DNA of 64,000 nt, from NCBI GenBank assembly GCA_002794775.1, contig NBAY01000004.1, positions 744,001 through 808,000 on the forward strand. Reading direction: 5' to 3'. Position 1 is the stretch's first letter. Every line of letters begins with the position of its first letter. The notes below the pieces were generated by a model, which saw only the letters and a list, made by a program, of their open reading frames with translations, was not told the DNA's origin and made no database searches. Both the position numbers and the translations under genes were made by a program. The DNA comes from Porodaedalea pini. Its lineage: Eukaryota > Basidiomycota > Agaricomycetes > Hymenochaetales > Hymenochaetaceae. Shown here piece after piece: positions 47,725-59,400 of this stretch.

Positions 47725-48842
47725 AACATGTGCGTGTGGTCTATCAATAAACATATCTTAAACAATAGAAAGGGCAAGGGGAGGGGAGGGGACATAGGAA
47801 CCATGGACACCATCAAAGTTATGTAGGCATTTATCTGGGACAAATATTCTTACCTAGACCATCCAAATTGGAATATTGCCTCTTGTCCACAATGTTATGC
47901 AACGCTTATCAGTGTGGTTATAATGCAATCACGAAGATCAAGATTTTGACTAGAATGAAACGCAGTGCCAGCAGATGCTGGGTTTTCCAAATGAGCTCGT
48001 AACTCACCTATCTATTTGCTTGCAGTGAGACTAGCTGCTTGGTGTGGCAGTGTAGTAGCCAGACCGGTAGCCGCCGCCCATCACTGAAATAATCCTGAGG
48101 TTGCAATCAGTTACAATGACTTGTGATGGTCTTCTAACTCTATATGGAGTGTTGCCAGCAACTACAAGTGATTGTAAGACCTCACAAGGCATGTATAATC
48201 TATGTGGTCCACCGGATTGAATATGTGGCTGTGCAGGTACTTGTCACATCGCCGCTGCAGCTGTACATGGAGATCCACCCTAAGCCTGACCCTAAGCCTT
48301 TCCACCTCAAATAAACTCATTCTGGAAACTCCATCAGCATCTTCTATATCTCATACACCTCACGTCTGCTTGCAAAATGATTTCCAGCCAATCACATGCT
48401 CACCTTTTGTATGACACGGTGCTGGCACTTGCAAAAGATGCTTTGCACCCATATCATTGCAAATGGGATAAATGCAGAATGTCCCTCAATTCATATTCAT
48501 CATATGAACAGGTATGTCATATAATTTGACTGTCATATACATTTTTCTGTTTGCCAGTGAGCCAAAGGCCACACTGAAGGCTTTATCACAATTTTGGCAT
48601 GGCAGCATGATCAGTCACGGTGTTATTATTGGATTGCATATTACATTGCCTGCAGGGCTGCTGCTGCCACCAGGGCTTCGCACCATATTGCATACAGATT
48701 TGGGTGTATTATATGATATATTTCTATGTGCATATGGGTGTATCCCATATATAGCATATTGTATACACATTATACAGTATGCTGTGGAGCCCTAGCTACC
48801 ACCTATAACAACTCCCACTTCCTTGTCTGCTTTGTCTGGGCT
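47725..48842. other. Gene-poor AT-rich region, possibly transposon debris
   Basis: No convincing coding frame is present. The stretch contains a four-run G tract (47772-47791), a short telomere-like repeat (CCCTAAGCCTGACCCTAAGCC-type unit, 48278-48298) and many ATATG/CATAT words between 48.4 and 48.8 kb. It ends against a perfect hairpin. The style differs from neighbouring host DNA, but no element could be identified. Confidence 0.4.
47772..47791 (+). other. Potential G-quadruplex motif
   Basis: Four consecutive runs of three or four G, separated by 3, 1 and 1 bases, lie 48 bp after the SEC53 stop codon on its sense strand. They may be in the 3' UTR. Folding is inferred from the pattern only. 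Confidence 0.6.
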
Positions 48843-48897
48843 TCTCCCTGCTCCTTACACTAGGATCCATGAGATCCTAGTGTAAGGAGCAGGGAGA
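48843..48897. repeat. Perfect inverted repeat, 25-bp arms, 5-nt loop
   Basis: The left arm (48843-48867) and right arm (48873-48897) are exact reverse complements around the loop CATGA. The centre reads TAGGATC-CATGA-GATCCTA. As RNA or single-stranded DNA this would fold into a long hairpin. It lies about 70 bp upstream of the suggested start of the C2H2 gene. It may be the end of an unidentified mobile element. Confidence 0.9.
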
Positions 48898-48964
48898 GAT
48901 ATTACAGAAGCAGTGCAGGGTTGTGTGGAATATACTGAGAAAGCATGAGCATTCATGCTGCATC

Positions 48965-49987
48965 ATGGTGTGCCCTAACATAGTGGTCATGTTCAACATT
49001 CTCAATCCCCCTGCTCTCTTCAAATTTGTGTAATTTTGTTTGGTACCCCACATATACTGAAGCTACTTCCTCTTTGCAGCATGTCGAGCTTCACTGCAGG
49101 GAGGTGGAAAAGGTACAGTCAGCTTGGCCTTGGTGCTTCCTCGCACGTCTTGCTGAACTGTGTTCTCAATGTTAGCTGAAGGAGATCAAGTGTTCTTGGA
49201 TGTTGTGCACCTACAAGACGTATGGCTCCCTTGCTGACTTGCTCGGCCATGTGAAGTCTTCTCACCTCACACAAACACCGATTTTGTGCCCTTTTAAAGG
49301 TATGCTCGGACCTGCATCCATCCCAGACTCGGAACATACGAATATTAATTAATTTCTTCAGGATGTCCCGCCTCATTCGCCCAGCATCAGCTCCTTCCGT
49401 TACATTTTAAGAGCATGCATGATCTCTCCCAGGAAGGACATCCAGGAGAACCCTTTTCGCCCTCCGCCAGGTTCATTGCTCAATCTCGAGACCAGAGCTT
49501 ACCCCCACTCCCCAGCGAGCCTGTTCCATATCTGATTCTGGATGGCTCGGTATCTCCACGCTCATCGGCGCCACCTACTATTGGACTTGCGCAATATCAA
49601 CAATCTCAGAGCCGGCTCGGTAGACACGGGCGCAAACGAGGCAGGCTCGAACAGTTGGGGCTTGTGCATGAGACGTCTCGTCCGAAAGCCAGCCGTGGTG
49701 CTAACAACAAGGACCAGGCCACCCATGCGCAAGCGGCGGACGAAGACGCGGAGGACGTGGAGGAAGATGAATGCAAGGTCTCGCTCAGCAGCCTTGATCC
49801 GGATGCTCTTGAATCAGAATATATGCTGGTCTTGTCGGCTGCAGCGACGCAAAAGGCAGCGAGACAACTGTCAGTGCCACCAGCGGCACAATCTGGTGTG
49901 TATTCTTCAAAGAAGGCTTCGAGGTCGTTTGGATTTGAACACGTAGAGTCGGATTTCAGTGCGGCCCTTGCGAATGGCAAGGAATGA
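48965..49987 (+). CDS. C2H2 zinc-finger protein
   Basis: Two C2H2 fingers are visible: C-x4-C-x12-H-x4-H in CSWMLCTYKTYGSLADLLGH + VKSSH, and, after a short intron, the same spacing in CPFKGCPASFAQHQLLPLHF + KSMH. The long last exon (to TGA 49985-49987) is Ser/Pro-rich, then has a basic patch (RLGRHGRKRGRLEQLG), an acidic run (ADEDAEDVEEDE) and ends ALANGKE. The finger pair suggests a DNA-binding regulator, but no target can be named. The start is uncertain: an ATG at 48965 gives MVCPNIVVMFNILN, which splices in phase through a 33-nt exon (HVELHCREVEK) to LKEIKCSW. These first exons lie next to the hairpin and may be wrong. Confidence 0.6.
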
Positions 49988-50141
49988 GGGACGTTATAAT
50001 TTCGTAGTGTTATTTTCTTTTGTGTTGCTGTCGATGGTCTCGAGTTCGACGGCTTCTGTTTCCGCTGTTGCCTTCAATTATCGCTTGCAATCCGTATGAT
50101 ATCCAAAGTTTAGTCCAAGCAGCATTAATATTTGCACTAAT

Positions 50142-50482
50142 TAGACAAGTTTCGGAGCGACTCGACTTCTAAACAACAAGTAATTTCTAAGCGATATGCA
50201 CTAGGCACCAGTTGTTAAGGGTCTGTGCCAGATCTTTGTAAAGTACAGATCTCCTCCCAGAGCTCAGTCAAATATACCCAAGAGTAGAGTCATTCAAAAG
50301 CTCTTTCAAAGCGCTACAAAATGGTAGTACTTACAGCCCCTATCGAGAGGTATGGTATGCATGATCACTAAAGAGTTGTGTTGTTAGCTCTTCCTCAATA
50401 GACTGTAAGCGTCGGCAAGATAACGTATATTACTTGAAAATTACTTGTTGTTTAAAAATCAAGTTGCTCCGAAACTTGTCTA
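50142..50482. mobile_element. MITE-like element, Tc1/mariner type (TA duplication)
   Basis: Terminal inverted repeats of about 45-48 bp start GACAAGTTTCGGAGC at both ends (50144 inward and 50480 inward). They are flanked by the dinucleotide TA at 50142-50143 and 50481-50482, giving a 337-bp element without any coding frame. In the first 43 positions the arms differ at four sites, all transitions, two of them at CpG in the left arm and CpA or TpG in the right. The TA duplication and size fit a non-autonomous Tc1/mariner derivative; the source transposon is not in the window. Confidence 0.82.
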
Positions 50483-50648
50483 TTGTTGATGGTACACAAC
50501 GAGGAGTAATGTTTTGCACTTGCCGGGAGTCGAAGATCGGTAGGTGCTATATAGCAAGTCTGCCTGATTGAGCTATTGAATTTTGATTGCCTTCCGACTC
50601 CGCAAGTCGATATCCACCTCTGCCCGACACGCTCCCTTGACAGACGAG

Positions 50649-51141
50649 ATGGCGCCCTCTAAGAAATCCAAGTCGACCAAGTCGACCGAATCGATTGCCT
50701 CTCGTCTCGCGCTCGTCGTCAAGTCAGGCAAGTACTCGCTTGGCTACAAGACCGCGCTCAAGCAGATGCGCTCTGGCAAAGGTGAGTCTTTTCGTTCAAC
50801 TCGTCCTCGGGGGCTGGAGCGTGAGGCTGAGAAGGTCCCCTCGCTGACCCCTCTGTGTGTCTGTAGCCAAGCTTGTCCTCATCTCCGGCAACTGCCCGCC
50901 GCTCCGCAAGTCTGAGCTCGAGTACTACGCCATGCTCTCAAAAACGACCGTGCACCATTTCGCCGGCACGAATGTCGCGCTCGGCACTGCTGCCGGAAAG
51001 CTCTTCCGTGTCGGGTTCGTTTCTATGTGTTATGTGACCTGTGATGTATGTGCTGATTGCTTGCCATACGCTAGTGTGATGACCATCTCCGACCAGGGTG
51101 ACAGCGATCTCCTCACCATTGCTGAAGGCAACAACGCATAG
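50649..51141 (+). CDS. RPL30: 60S ribosomal protein L30 (eL30)
   Basis: eL30 is a structural protein of the large ribosomal subunit with an L7Ae-type RNA-binding fold. The ATG at 50649 gives [20 protein letters not shown]. The core is [20 protein letters not shown]; then, after the first intron, [40 protein letters not shown] and AAGKLFRVG; then, after the second, [20 protein letters not shown] and TAG at 51139-51141. The length of about 115 residues fits the family. In budding yeast L30 represses splicing of its own transcript through a kink-turn; I did not identify such a structure here. It is convergent with the carboxylesterase relic. Confidence 0.96.
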
Positions 51142-51385
51142 ATATGCTCTGCACTTGTTTGTAGGATACATATGTTCCATGACATCATCTTTACTGTGCC
51201 GTTATGTCTACATGGTGTACGCGTTGGCTGCACTATGACCATTGGATTTCGAGGCTCTGACTTCACTCATAAGAACTGCGTGACAGCTTTATGTGCCACG
51301 ACGTCTCCGAAAAGACCAAATTCGACATGTGATGGACTACAAGGGGCGTGCAAGAGCAAACACTTCGGTGTTTCAGCAACCTCGG

Positions 51386-53753
51386 CTACTGATGTGTATA
51401 GTCAGCAACGCTCCTCCAAAACTCACATCGTCTCAATAGTCCTTTGTCCGTCTTAAATGCATGGACTTCAGCTTCTCCACCTTCCGTGATATTGAACAAT
51501 ATCTCATTGTTCCCGCTCGCAATGGTGCCCAGAGTGGCGTAATACTCTCCGACGACAGTAGGTTACGGTTTGGACTATGTGACTTCGCAATGCCGAGGAA
51601 CGAGCCCGCAAAGGATGCCGAAAGCTGGACATTCGAGATCGGCGGTGCCCTGTCAAAGAATGGATTGATACAACTTGTTCGCTTGCTCTCATGAAATATA
51701 ACAACTACCTGTTGCTGGGGAAATAGTAGCCAATATCGCTGCCGTGGCTGGCAGGCGGAACAGCAAGTTCTCCCTATTGGTACAAGTCAGGGTTGGCAAT
51801 GATAGGTAATGATAAGAACAGCGAAGCGCCATGCCTTGAACGACGGTCCGTCGAACCAAATGAGCAAGGCATAGGTCGGGCAAATGAAGATAGCTGAGCG
51901 AAGCAATTAGCAGCCGGATATCATTTGCACTGCAAGCTGCACATACATTCGCCCAAGATTGCGACTGATGGATTGAACAGGTTATCGAGTCCGACACCTG
52001 TATATTGCTCTGCGGTAGCTTTGACTTGTTTGTCTTCAAAGGCTGGGATGAGCTGGCCAATGTATTCCTCGAGTGTCGTGTTCGATGTGAAGTTGTTGTT
52101 CACGAAGATCCGCCCTTCAAAGCTATTGGTCACAGACAATAGCATGTCCTTCAGTTGAAGTCTCTCTGAGCCTGTGCAATTCTTACTAAAAGGCCGAATG
52201 AACTTACGCCATTAAGTCTGCCACGAGCGATCGTCTCCATGGGGCGCTCAACGATGACTTCCTCGTCGACAACAGGGACGAAGGCAAACATGCCGTAGAA
52301 GAAGTTCTAACAGATTGCGAGATCCGCAGTTTCAAGGACGCTTGCGTCCGTGGAAACAAGACAGGCGAATGTGTTAGTTGCATTTGAGCATCTAGCACAG
52401 CAGACAATTTGATATGCATGTTAGAGAACAAACAAAAAACTTAAGGTCAAGACACACCCGACTTGTTCTACAACATCATAGCACAGTTGCTGGGTACGCA
52501 CATGAATTAGGACAGTACCAGTTGAAACGGAGAAAGTAATACTTGCGTACCTCTGGAACAGCGTCGCCATAATGATACTGAGATGGAAGGAATGTCGAGC
52601 TTGTCATGGCTGCTTGGAAGAGAGGGGGCTGGGTTCTTCCGCCGTGCGCAATCATGTGTTGCAGGACAGATCCAGCACCTAGAATGTCATGGTTTGGTTC
52701 CGTTACGAACATGAGTAGGCTTTCGAACATACCTGCAGATTCGCCCCATATTGTCACTTTCTTGAAGTCTCCTCCAAATGACGAGATCTGTCGATTACTG
52801 CTATATGAGAGGGAAGGCATCGCCCAATTAGTATGACACTGACATGTTTTTGGACCCATTTTAACACGAATTCCTGGTCCACCAGGGTGCATAGTTAGCT
52901 CAATTCAGACCATGGACCAATTCAGACCATGGACCTTGGCGCGGCTTCCCATAAAAAAACTACTTACACAATCCCGCATTAAGAGCACCGTGTTTTTTTT
53001 TCACTTGTTTACTCGAGAGAAAACCTAAAAGGAGGCTTAAGAGGTGGAAATGCCACTCAAAATTAAGACAAACCGAAAAGGCCTAGACGGTAAGCTATCT
53101 CGATGACCACAACACCTCCAACGCCATCTCGAATGAGATCCCCGCCATTGATATCGGTGATAGTCTTTGAAATATAACTAGTGGATCGCAAACGTATCAG
53201 CTCCGCGGCTCTCAGCATCGACAAAACGAAAGGTCTGAACTGACCCTCCTCCATGGATCGACACGAGTACAGACATCTTCGCATCCGCCGAAATCGATCC
53301 CGGAACATAAACACCAGGCGAGGGCGTCAGACGAATTCGAATGATCTCCAGGTTCGCTGCATTTACTTTGCAAACAAACAGTCCTCGATCTCCTCCGTCT
53401 CTCTCTTGGTCAGGTTAAGTGTACTCGAAGGGGCTAGTCCTTGGGAACCTTGAGGGCGTCCTCTTCCCAAGGCATCTGCGAGCTGTACTCCAGGGGTGTC
53501 GGCGGGTCCTCGGGAGCTTGAAGGCGTAGTTCTCCTGTGTCATTTCAAAGTATGAGGTGCTAAGCTAAGCTACTTATATCACTCGTACCTGTTGGAGGAT
53601 GCGCATAGCGAAGCCCGAGAAAGTAGAAGTTGAGTTGAGAGTCCCTTGATACGCTGCATATCCGAGATCGACGGTCTGATTAACGTCTGCACTGGTCAAA
53701 TTCACTAGGGCTATAAAGACAATGACAAAAATAGTGCGGAAGCGGGGCTACAT
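51386..53753 (-). pseudogene. Secreted type-B carboxylesterase/lipase, disrupted
   Basis: Intact members are secreted alpha/beta-hydrolases cleaving esters. The ATG at 53751-53753 is followed at once by a TAG. The same frame then gives a signal-peptide-like stretch (PRFRTIFVIVFIALVNLTSA) and DVNQTVDLGYAAYQGT. Frame changes then interrupt it before YFLGLRYAHPPTG and again after MSVLVSIHGGG, where a stop precedes GGDLIRDGVGGVVVIEIAYR. Later pieces are GALNAGL, VDQEFVLKWVQKHVS, the nucleophile elbow KVTIWGESAGAGSVLQHMIA, then ICPTYALLIWFDGPSFKAW, VPPASHGSDIGYYFPSN and, after one more frameshift near 51525, ASGNNEILFNITEGGEAEVH and FWRSVADYTHQ ending at TAG 51386-51388. Introns explain some gaps but not the stop after ATG or the frameshifts. 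The active-site Ser motif survives. Confidence 0.8.
52901..52934. repeat. Perfect 17-bp tandem duplication
   Basis: The unit CAATTCAGACCATGGAC occurs twice in direct succession inside the carboxylesterase relic, in what appears to be intron sequence. It is an insertion-like lesion or slippage product. Confidence 0.85.
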
Positions 53754-54106
53754 GATTCTTCGGAGAGCAAGCGCCAAGAGCAAGGATGGACGCATACGCT
53801 GACTTTTAAGATCCCTCGAGGTGCAATTAGCATGGCGTATTGCCACATCTCGCGCATCGCCCAGGCAGATCTTTCGACTTCGATCTGGGTCTTCTTCGGC
53901 GTCGAGCCGTCCACTTAAGTCGGCGCTGGGAGGCCTGCATCTCTTTGGTGACGCCCCGCCTGGCCACTCTAAACCGATTGCAGAGTGCAAATCCTATGAC
54001 AAAGGTCAGCAAGGAGTGTCTGACTTACTGCACGAGATTCAGGAGTCATGGACTCACGGGGGCAAAGAAGAGCATTAGAGTTTAGTAGAGACGCGGCAGG
54101 CACACC
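53754..54106. other. Intergenic region between carboxylesterase relic and LINE copy 2
   Basis: Open minus-strand frames exist (for example 53827-54012) but show no known domain. The region is the 5' flank of the carboxylesterase relic. Confidence 0.4.
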
Positions 54107-54117
54107 TGCGGACCCAC
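54107..54117 (+). repeat. Target-site duplication, LINE copy 2, 5' side
   Basis: The 11-mer TGCGGACCCAC here is repeated exactly at 60402-60412, after the 3' end of the element. Confidence 0.9.
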
Positions 54118-54189
54118 CTTGTTCTCCTACCATCACCATCTGGATCGTGGGAAACTTTCAGTCTACTCGCTATCTCTCTCTCATTTGCT

Positions 54190-56426
54190 ATGGACAACCA
54201 TATGTTGACCAGAGCGAAAGCCTCTCTCCATAAGACAAAGTCTTTTCGTTCCCTTGCTAATCCCAAGGACCCCACCAAGTGTGAGGAGTGTAAACAGGAT
54301 CTCCCCTATCACAGTCGCCAGTGTGTTAGCGGGACCGCCAAGTTATGTGTCACTTGTGGTCGCGACAAGACCTACAACCACGATGACAGCGTATGCGCTA
54401 CAGTCCAAGTCAATCGTTCCAAATGGTCTCCCGATGTTGAGGCGGACGAACATGCCGCCAAACTACGCAAGCAAGGGGATCTCCCCCCTACCCCGGTCAT
54501 CGAATCACAGAATACCTTAAGCGCTCGAATTCAGAGGAAGATCATTCTGCCATCCCGCCCCCACTCGAATTGACGACGACGCTATGGACGACGACCTGTA
54601 CATACCTGACGAGCATCCTAGTCAGGCCCCGCAGGTCGACAACATTATGGACGTTATCGATGAAATGAACGATCCGGACATCGCCGAGAAGCTCAACATT
54701 TCCTTCGCCGATCTCACCAAAGAGACCATAGATACCATTAACACGCTCATTTCGCAACCGACGTGGTCTTCTGATAAGCCCTGGTTTGATGATCCGATCC
54801 GTGCCGGATCGATCCTCGCCAACATCGGATCCAATCTAGTCTCCTGGATCAAGCAAGTCCAACGCTTGGACGACGAAACCAACCTCTCTAACTCAGCCAA
54901 CGAAAGTCTGGAGGCTTTCCACTCAACATTTCCGTATTCATTCCCCTTCGTTTAAACACATATTCGAAAATATTCACATTAACAGCCAGACCATCCGTGA
55001 CCAGGAAATCACGGACACTATGCACTCAATGTCTCGTTCTATTCAGCACCTTTCTGCGGTCGTTTCATCTATTTCGGAAAAAACCAATAAAATCGAAAAA
55101 CAACTCTCTGACGTTCCGGTTTCTACTGTCCGCTCGTCTGTGTCTACTAACATTATTCACAACAAACAACAGAAAATCCTACCGGACCCCCTAGGAGCCC
55201 GCTTTGTTCATGACCTGAGATTCCCTCCTCCAGGCCCGATTGCCAAACAACGCGTTCCGGCACCTAAGAACGGCAAAACCGAGTACGCCGCGGCTATCGC
55301 CAAGACCCGAGTTCCAGGCTCGGGCTTTCGCATGACTACTGAGGGCGTAATCATCGCTCCCGATGGCTACGCTCATTCGGAACATAACGCCCCCCGCGGT
55401 TCCCAAACCCAAGTACATTACCCACCTATCGCGGCCGTCGGCATGGACCAAGATGGGTATACAACAGTAACTTATGCGAAAGCAGCACAAAAGAAACCCA
55501 AGACTACCCCTACCAAGGTAGTTCGCATAACTGAACAGAACCCCCAGGGGGAAATCTCTACAGTCCCTATCAATCGGTCTAACGGATCGGTTAATACCCG
55601 TGTCCGTAACGTTCAGTCGAATTTTCTTTTCACTTCCGGGAGACTTGGCTGTTCGCCCGTCCCCCTTATCTGTTAAAAATGCAGTGCGCGCAGGCCTGAA
55701 GGGCAATCCGTCTTTTAAACATCTGGTTATCCTGAACGTGGAATACACTTCCAACAGTAACTTACTAATCGCCTTCACTAACATTCGTTCCGACTTTGAC
55801 ACTCAGCATAGCGCACTCGTTTCCCAACTCAACCGCATCATTAATATTTCGGGAGCCAAGGCGTTTACCCCGTCGCCCCAATTTAAAATGGTCATACCCG
55901 GAGTTACCGGTATTCGACAAGGATACTAACCTCATCTACTCAGAAAAAGGATCTTAGCGACGAAATCTCTTCCTTACCACAATTTGAAGGACATGAATTC
56001 ATGTTCCCTCCTCGTTTCATGTCATCTATCGAGCGTCTTAACCAACGCGACTTCTGCAACGTGTCGGTCGTCCTCAAAGACGACGCGCGCTTATGCTTCG
56101 ATCACTTTTTTTACACAATAACAGGTCGGTTCCCGTATTTCGGCGTCATCCGACGACTCGAAGAAATGAAGGCCCGCCCCATTACTAACCAATGCGACAA
56201 CTGTCATCGCTTGGGACACTCCGCTGCTAAATGCCGATCGGTAGCTCGCTGCGCGATCTGCTCTGAACCACACCGAACTGCTGTCCATGTTGCCAAATGC
56301 GCACCCTGTACAGCTTCTAATAATCTTCAGTGCGAACATTTCGCCCTGTGCATTAACTGCCAGGGCAACCATAGCGCCCGGTCATCAGAGTGTCCAGCTC
56401 GCCGAAACTATCGCTCCCCCTTTTAA
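54190..56426 (+). pseudogene. LINE ORF1 protein, copy 2, frameshifted
   Basis: This starts MDNHMLTRAK like copy 1 and keeps both N-terminal Cys/His motifs at residues 31-45 and 53-69. The frame breaks near 54540, near 54940, near 55630 and near 55925; between these the text continues to match copy 1. Matching blocks include LADIGSNL-type/LANIGSNLVSWI, RFVHDLRFPPPGPIAKQRVP, SVKNAVRAGLKGNPSFKHLV, HEFMFPPRFMSSIERLNQRD and knuckles CDNCHRLGHSAAKC and CINCQGNHSARSSEC. It ends at TAA 56424-56426. As it stands it cannot make a full-length protein. Confidence 0.88.
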
Positions 56427-56431
56427 TCTTC

Positions 56432-59400
56432 ATGACTGACACAATTTCTGTCTTTTCTCTAAACATTCGAAATTCCGAACCTACTTTTGACTTTTTATTA
56501 CGCGCCTTTTCTACGACGCACGTCGCTCCCGACATTATTTGCTTTCAGGAGATCCCGACTGTTTATTCTATCATCCCTTCTAAAGCTTCTTCGGCCGGCT
56601 CCCGAGTCTTCAATATTCGTAACTACGCTCCTTACACCGCTTTCCGCCCTTCTTCTCTGGACAAACCTAGGGTGTGCACTCTTGTGCATCCTCGCATTGC
56701 CCATCGCGTTTCACTTTATGTCCCTCCTCACCCATCTCCTAATATTTCTGTCGTTTCCATCGCAAGGGGCGACTTATCCCCCTTATTGCTTTGGAACGTC
56801 TACAGTTCCCCTGCTTCGCACGAATTCGAGAACCCCTTCCCGCGCCTCGACTTCCCTTCTAACATCCTGATCGGCGATTTTAATCGTCATTCGGATATTT
56901 GGTCCTTTCCAGACCAGTCCTCTCATTTTGCGCATGCATCATCTCTCGTGGACTGGATCAACGAGAATGAATTAACCGTCTGCAACCCTCCAGACCAATA
57001 CACTTATTTTCATCGTTCTTTAGGTTACAAGTCCATCATTGACCTTATCATCGCCTCGAGCGACTTCGCCCCCACTCTTTTACACAACATTTCTATTTCG
57101 GACCCTTCTTTGGACATTTCTTCGGACCATCGTCCTTTGCGACTTTCTTTTGACGTTAATATTTTAAATGCACAACCGCAACCTCCCCTTCGTTCCATTC
57201 GCTCTCGCGATTTGCCTACTTTCATTTCGGAGTTCTGTGAATCCAACCACTTCCCCTTTTCTCTAGCAGAGATCGATACCCCTTCGGCGTTGGACGACCT
57301 TCTTTTCTTCACTAAACAGTTCCATTTCTGATTTCGCCACCCTTTTTCTTCATAAACGAAAAGCCCGCTCGTACTTCGGCCCCAATAACTGGTGGTCCGA
57401 AGCGTGTTTTCGCCTTTATCGCGAACATTGTCACAGCCCTAGCCCAGATTCTAAAATCCGTCTCGATTCCGAAATAACACGAGCCAAGAACGCTTTCTAC
57501 GGTTCCCGTCTTCAACAATCAGACACACGGTCGGTGTGGCACAACCAACATCTGGGCACAGCACGTCGACGCACACCCATTGGCGCACTTCGCATGTCGA
57601 ATGGCACCTTCACCGCAACGGAGCCGATAAATCGTCCTCTTTCGAGAGACATTCTTCCCTGCTTTAACACGCCCACAGGGGTCCATACCTCTTCCTGCTC
57701 TCCGGACATTCCGCTCAATCGAAATGAAGGACATACACGCCGCATTTCAGGGCATTGACCATGAAACGAGCCCAGGCAACAGCCATATCTCGTATAAACA
57801 TTTGGAGCTTCTAGTCGAGCATCAAGGGCAGTTTTTTGTCGATCTTTTTTCGTTGTGTTTAAGACTCGGCCATTTCCCACTTTCTTTCAAGACTTCCCTC
57901 GTCACATTTCATCCCTAAACCCAAACGTTCCGACTTTACAGTCCCTCGGGCGTTTCGGCCAATTACCCTGGTTGATACCATCGGTAAACTTTTCGAACGT
58001 GTTCTTTTTAACCTTCTCCAACCCTTTTTCGAACTCAACAATCTCCTTCCCGACTCTCAACATGGTTGTCGAAAACACCGGTCTTCGCTCACCGCCTGTT
58101 ATAACCTGCTTTCTACCATTCTCAACCAACCTTTTATTCGCGCCACTAGCGATAATCTCGGTTCCCTACATACCCGACACCGCTACCTCATCACTTCTAT
58201 CCTTACTGTGGACATTCAAGGTTTTTTCGATAATATTTCGCATAACCTTCTTCTTTCTAAACTCATTCGTTCTAACGTTCACCCGAACATCATTCATGTC
58301 CTATCTTCGTGGTTACGCGATCGTCCAATCTCCTTCCATTTTAATAATTCCTTTTTCCCTCCTTTTATTAAACCCAACCGCGGTGTCCCTCAAGGGTCCC
58401 CGCTGTCTCCGCTCATTTCTATCTTTGCAGCTTCGGATGTCATAACCGCCTACAATTCCCGTTTCGGCCCTCATCGCCCTTTGCTTGCTTATATGGACGA
58501 TCACCTTCTTTACTCTCGCTCACTCAGCCTTTCAACCAATTTAACGCGACTTCGTAACCAATTCCATTTTCTTTCTCTTCAATTCGAATCCATTGGTTTA
58601 TCCATAGATCCCGACGCAATCGAACTTCTTCATATCATTCCTCACCCCGCAGTAGCCACATTTACTTTTCGCTCCTTTTTAACCAACTCACCCGCTTCTT
58701 CACAAGCTGTCCTGTCTTTACACAACAACCGCGTCATTCTCCCTTCACGTCACCTTACATGGCTAGGCATCATTTTTTCATATGACCTTTCGCCTAAACT
58801 CCATTTCGAATCCCGGGCAAACAAAGCCATTTCCACCCTTCATCAGCGTCAGTTTCTTTTCAACCGGCGCAATGGCGCATATTTTCAATATGCTCGCCTA
58901 CTTTATTTTGGTTTAATCCAGTCTGTCGCCATCTATGGCGCAGTCCTTTTCCCCGACTCCTCGTTTATTACCTCTATCCTTCAAAAAACTCAATACCGTT
59001 TTCTTCACGCTATCTTTCACAAGAGCATTACACCGGCGGTGGCCGAATCTTTCTTATCGTGCCCGCCTCTTCCTCTTTTCATTCGTTCACTTTCACAACG
59101 ATTTCTCTTGTCATATTTTTCCCATTCCAAGCGCAACCCCGTTCCTAACCAATATCTATCCTCGTCCCTCCTTCCCGGTATACGAATTCCCAAAGAATCG
59201 TCTTTTCGATCATTTACTCGATTCATTCACGCCTTATTATGACCCCCATTCCTTCACTAGCACAGCGACCTCAGGCTATTCGCTCTTTCAATTCTTTCTT
59301 CTTACATCCTCCTCCTTACCAATATTTTATCTTCACTGACGGTTCTATCATTCCAGATGCCGACGGCCACCACAACGGCGGTCACGGTTTCGCCATCATG

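Noticed and set aside
48278..48298. Interstitial telomere (CCCTAA-like units)
   Set aside because: Only two CCCTAA units separated by a GCCTGA unit; too short and irregular.
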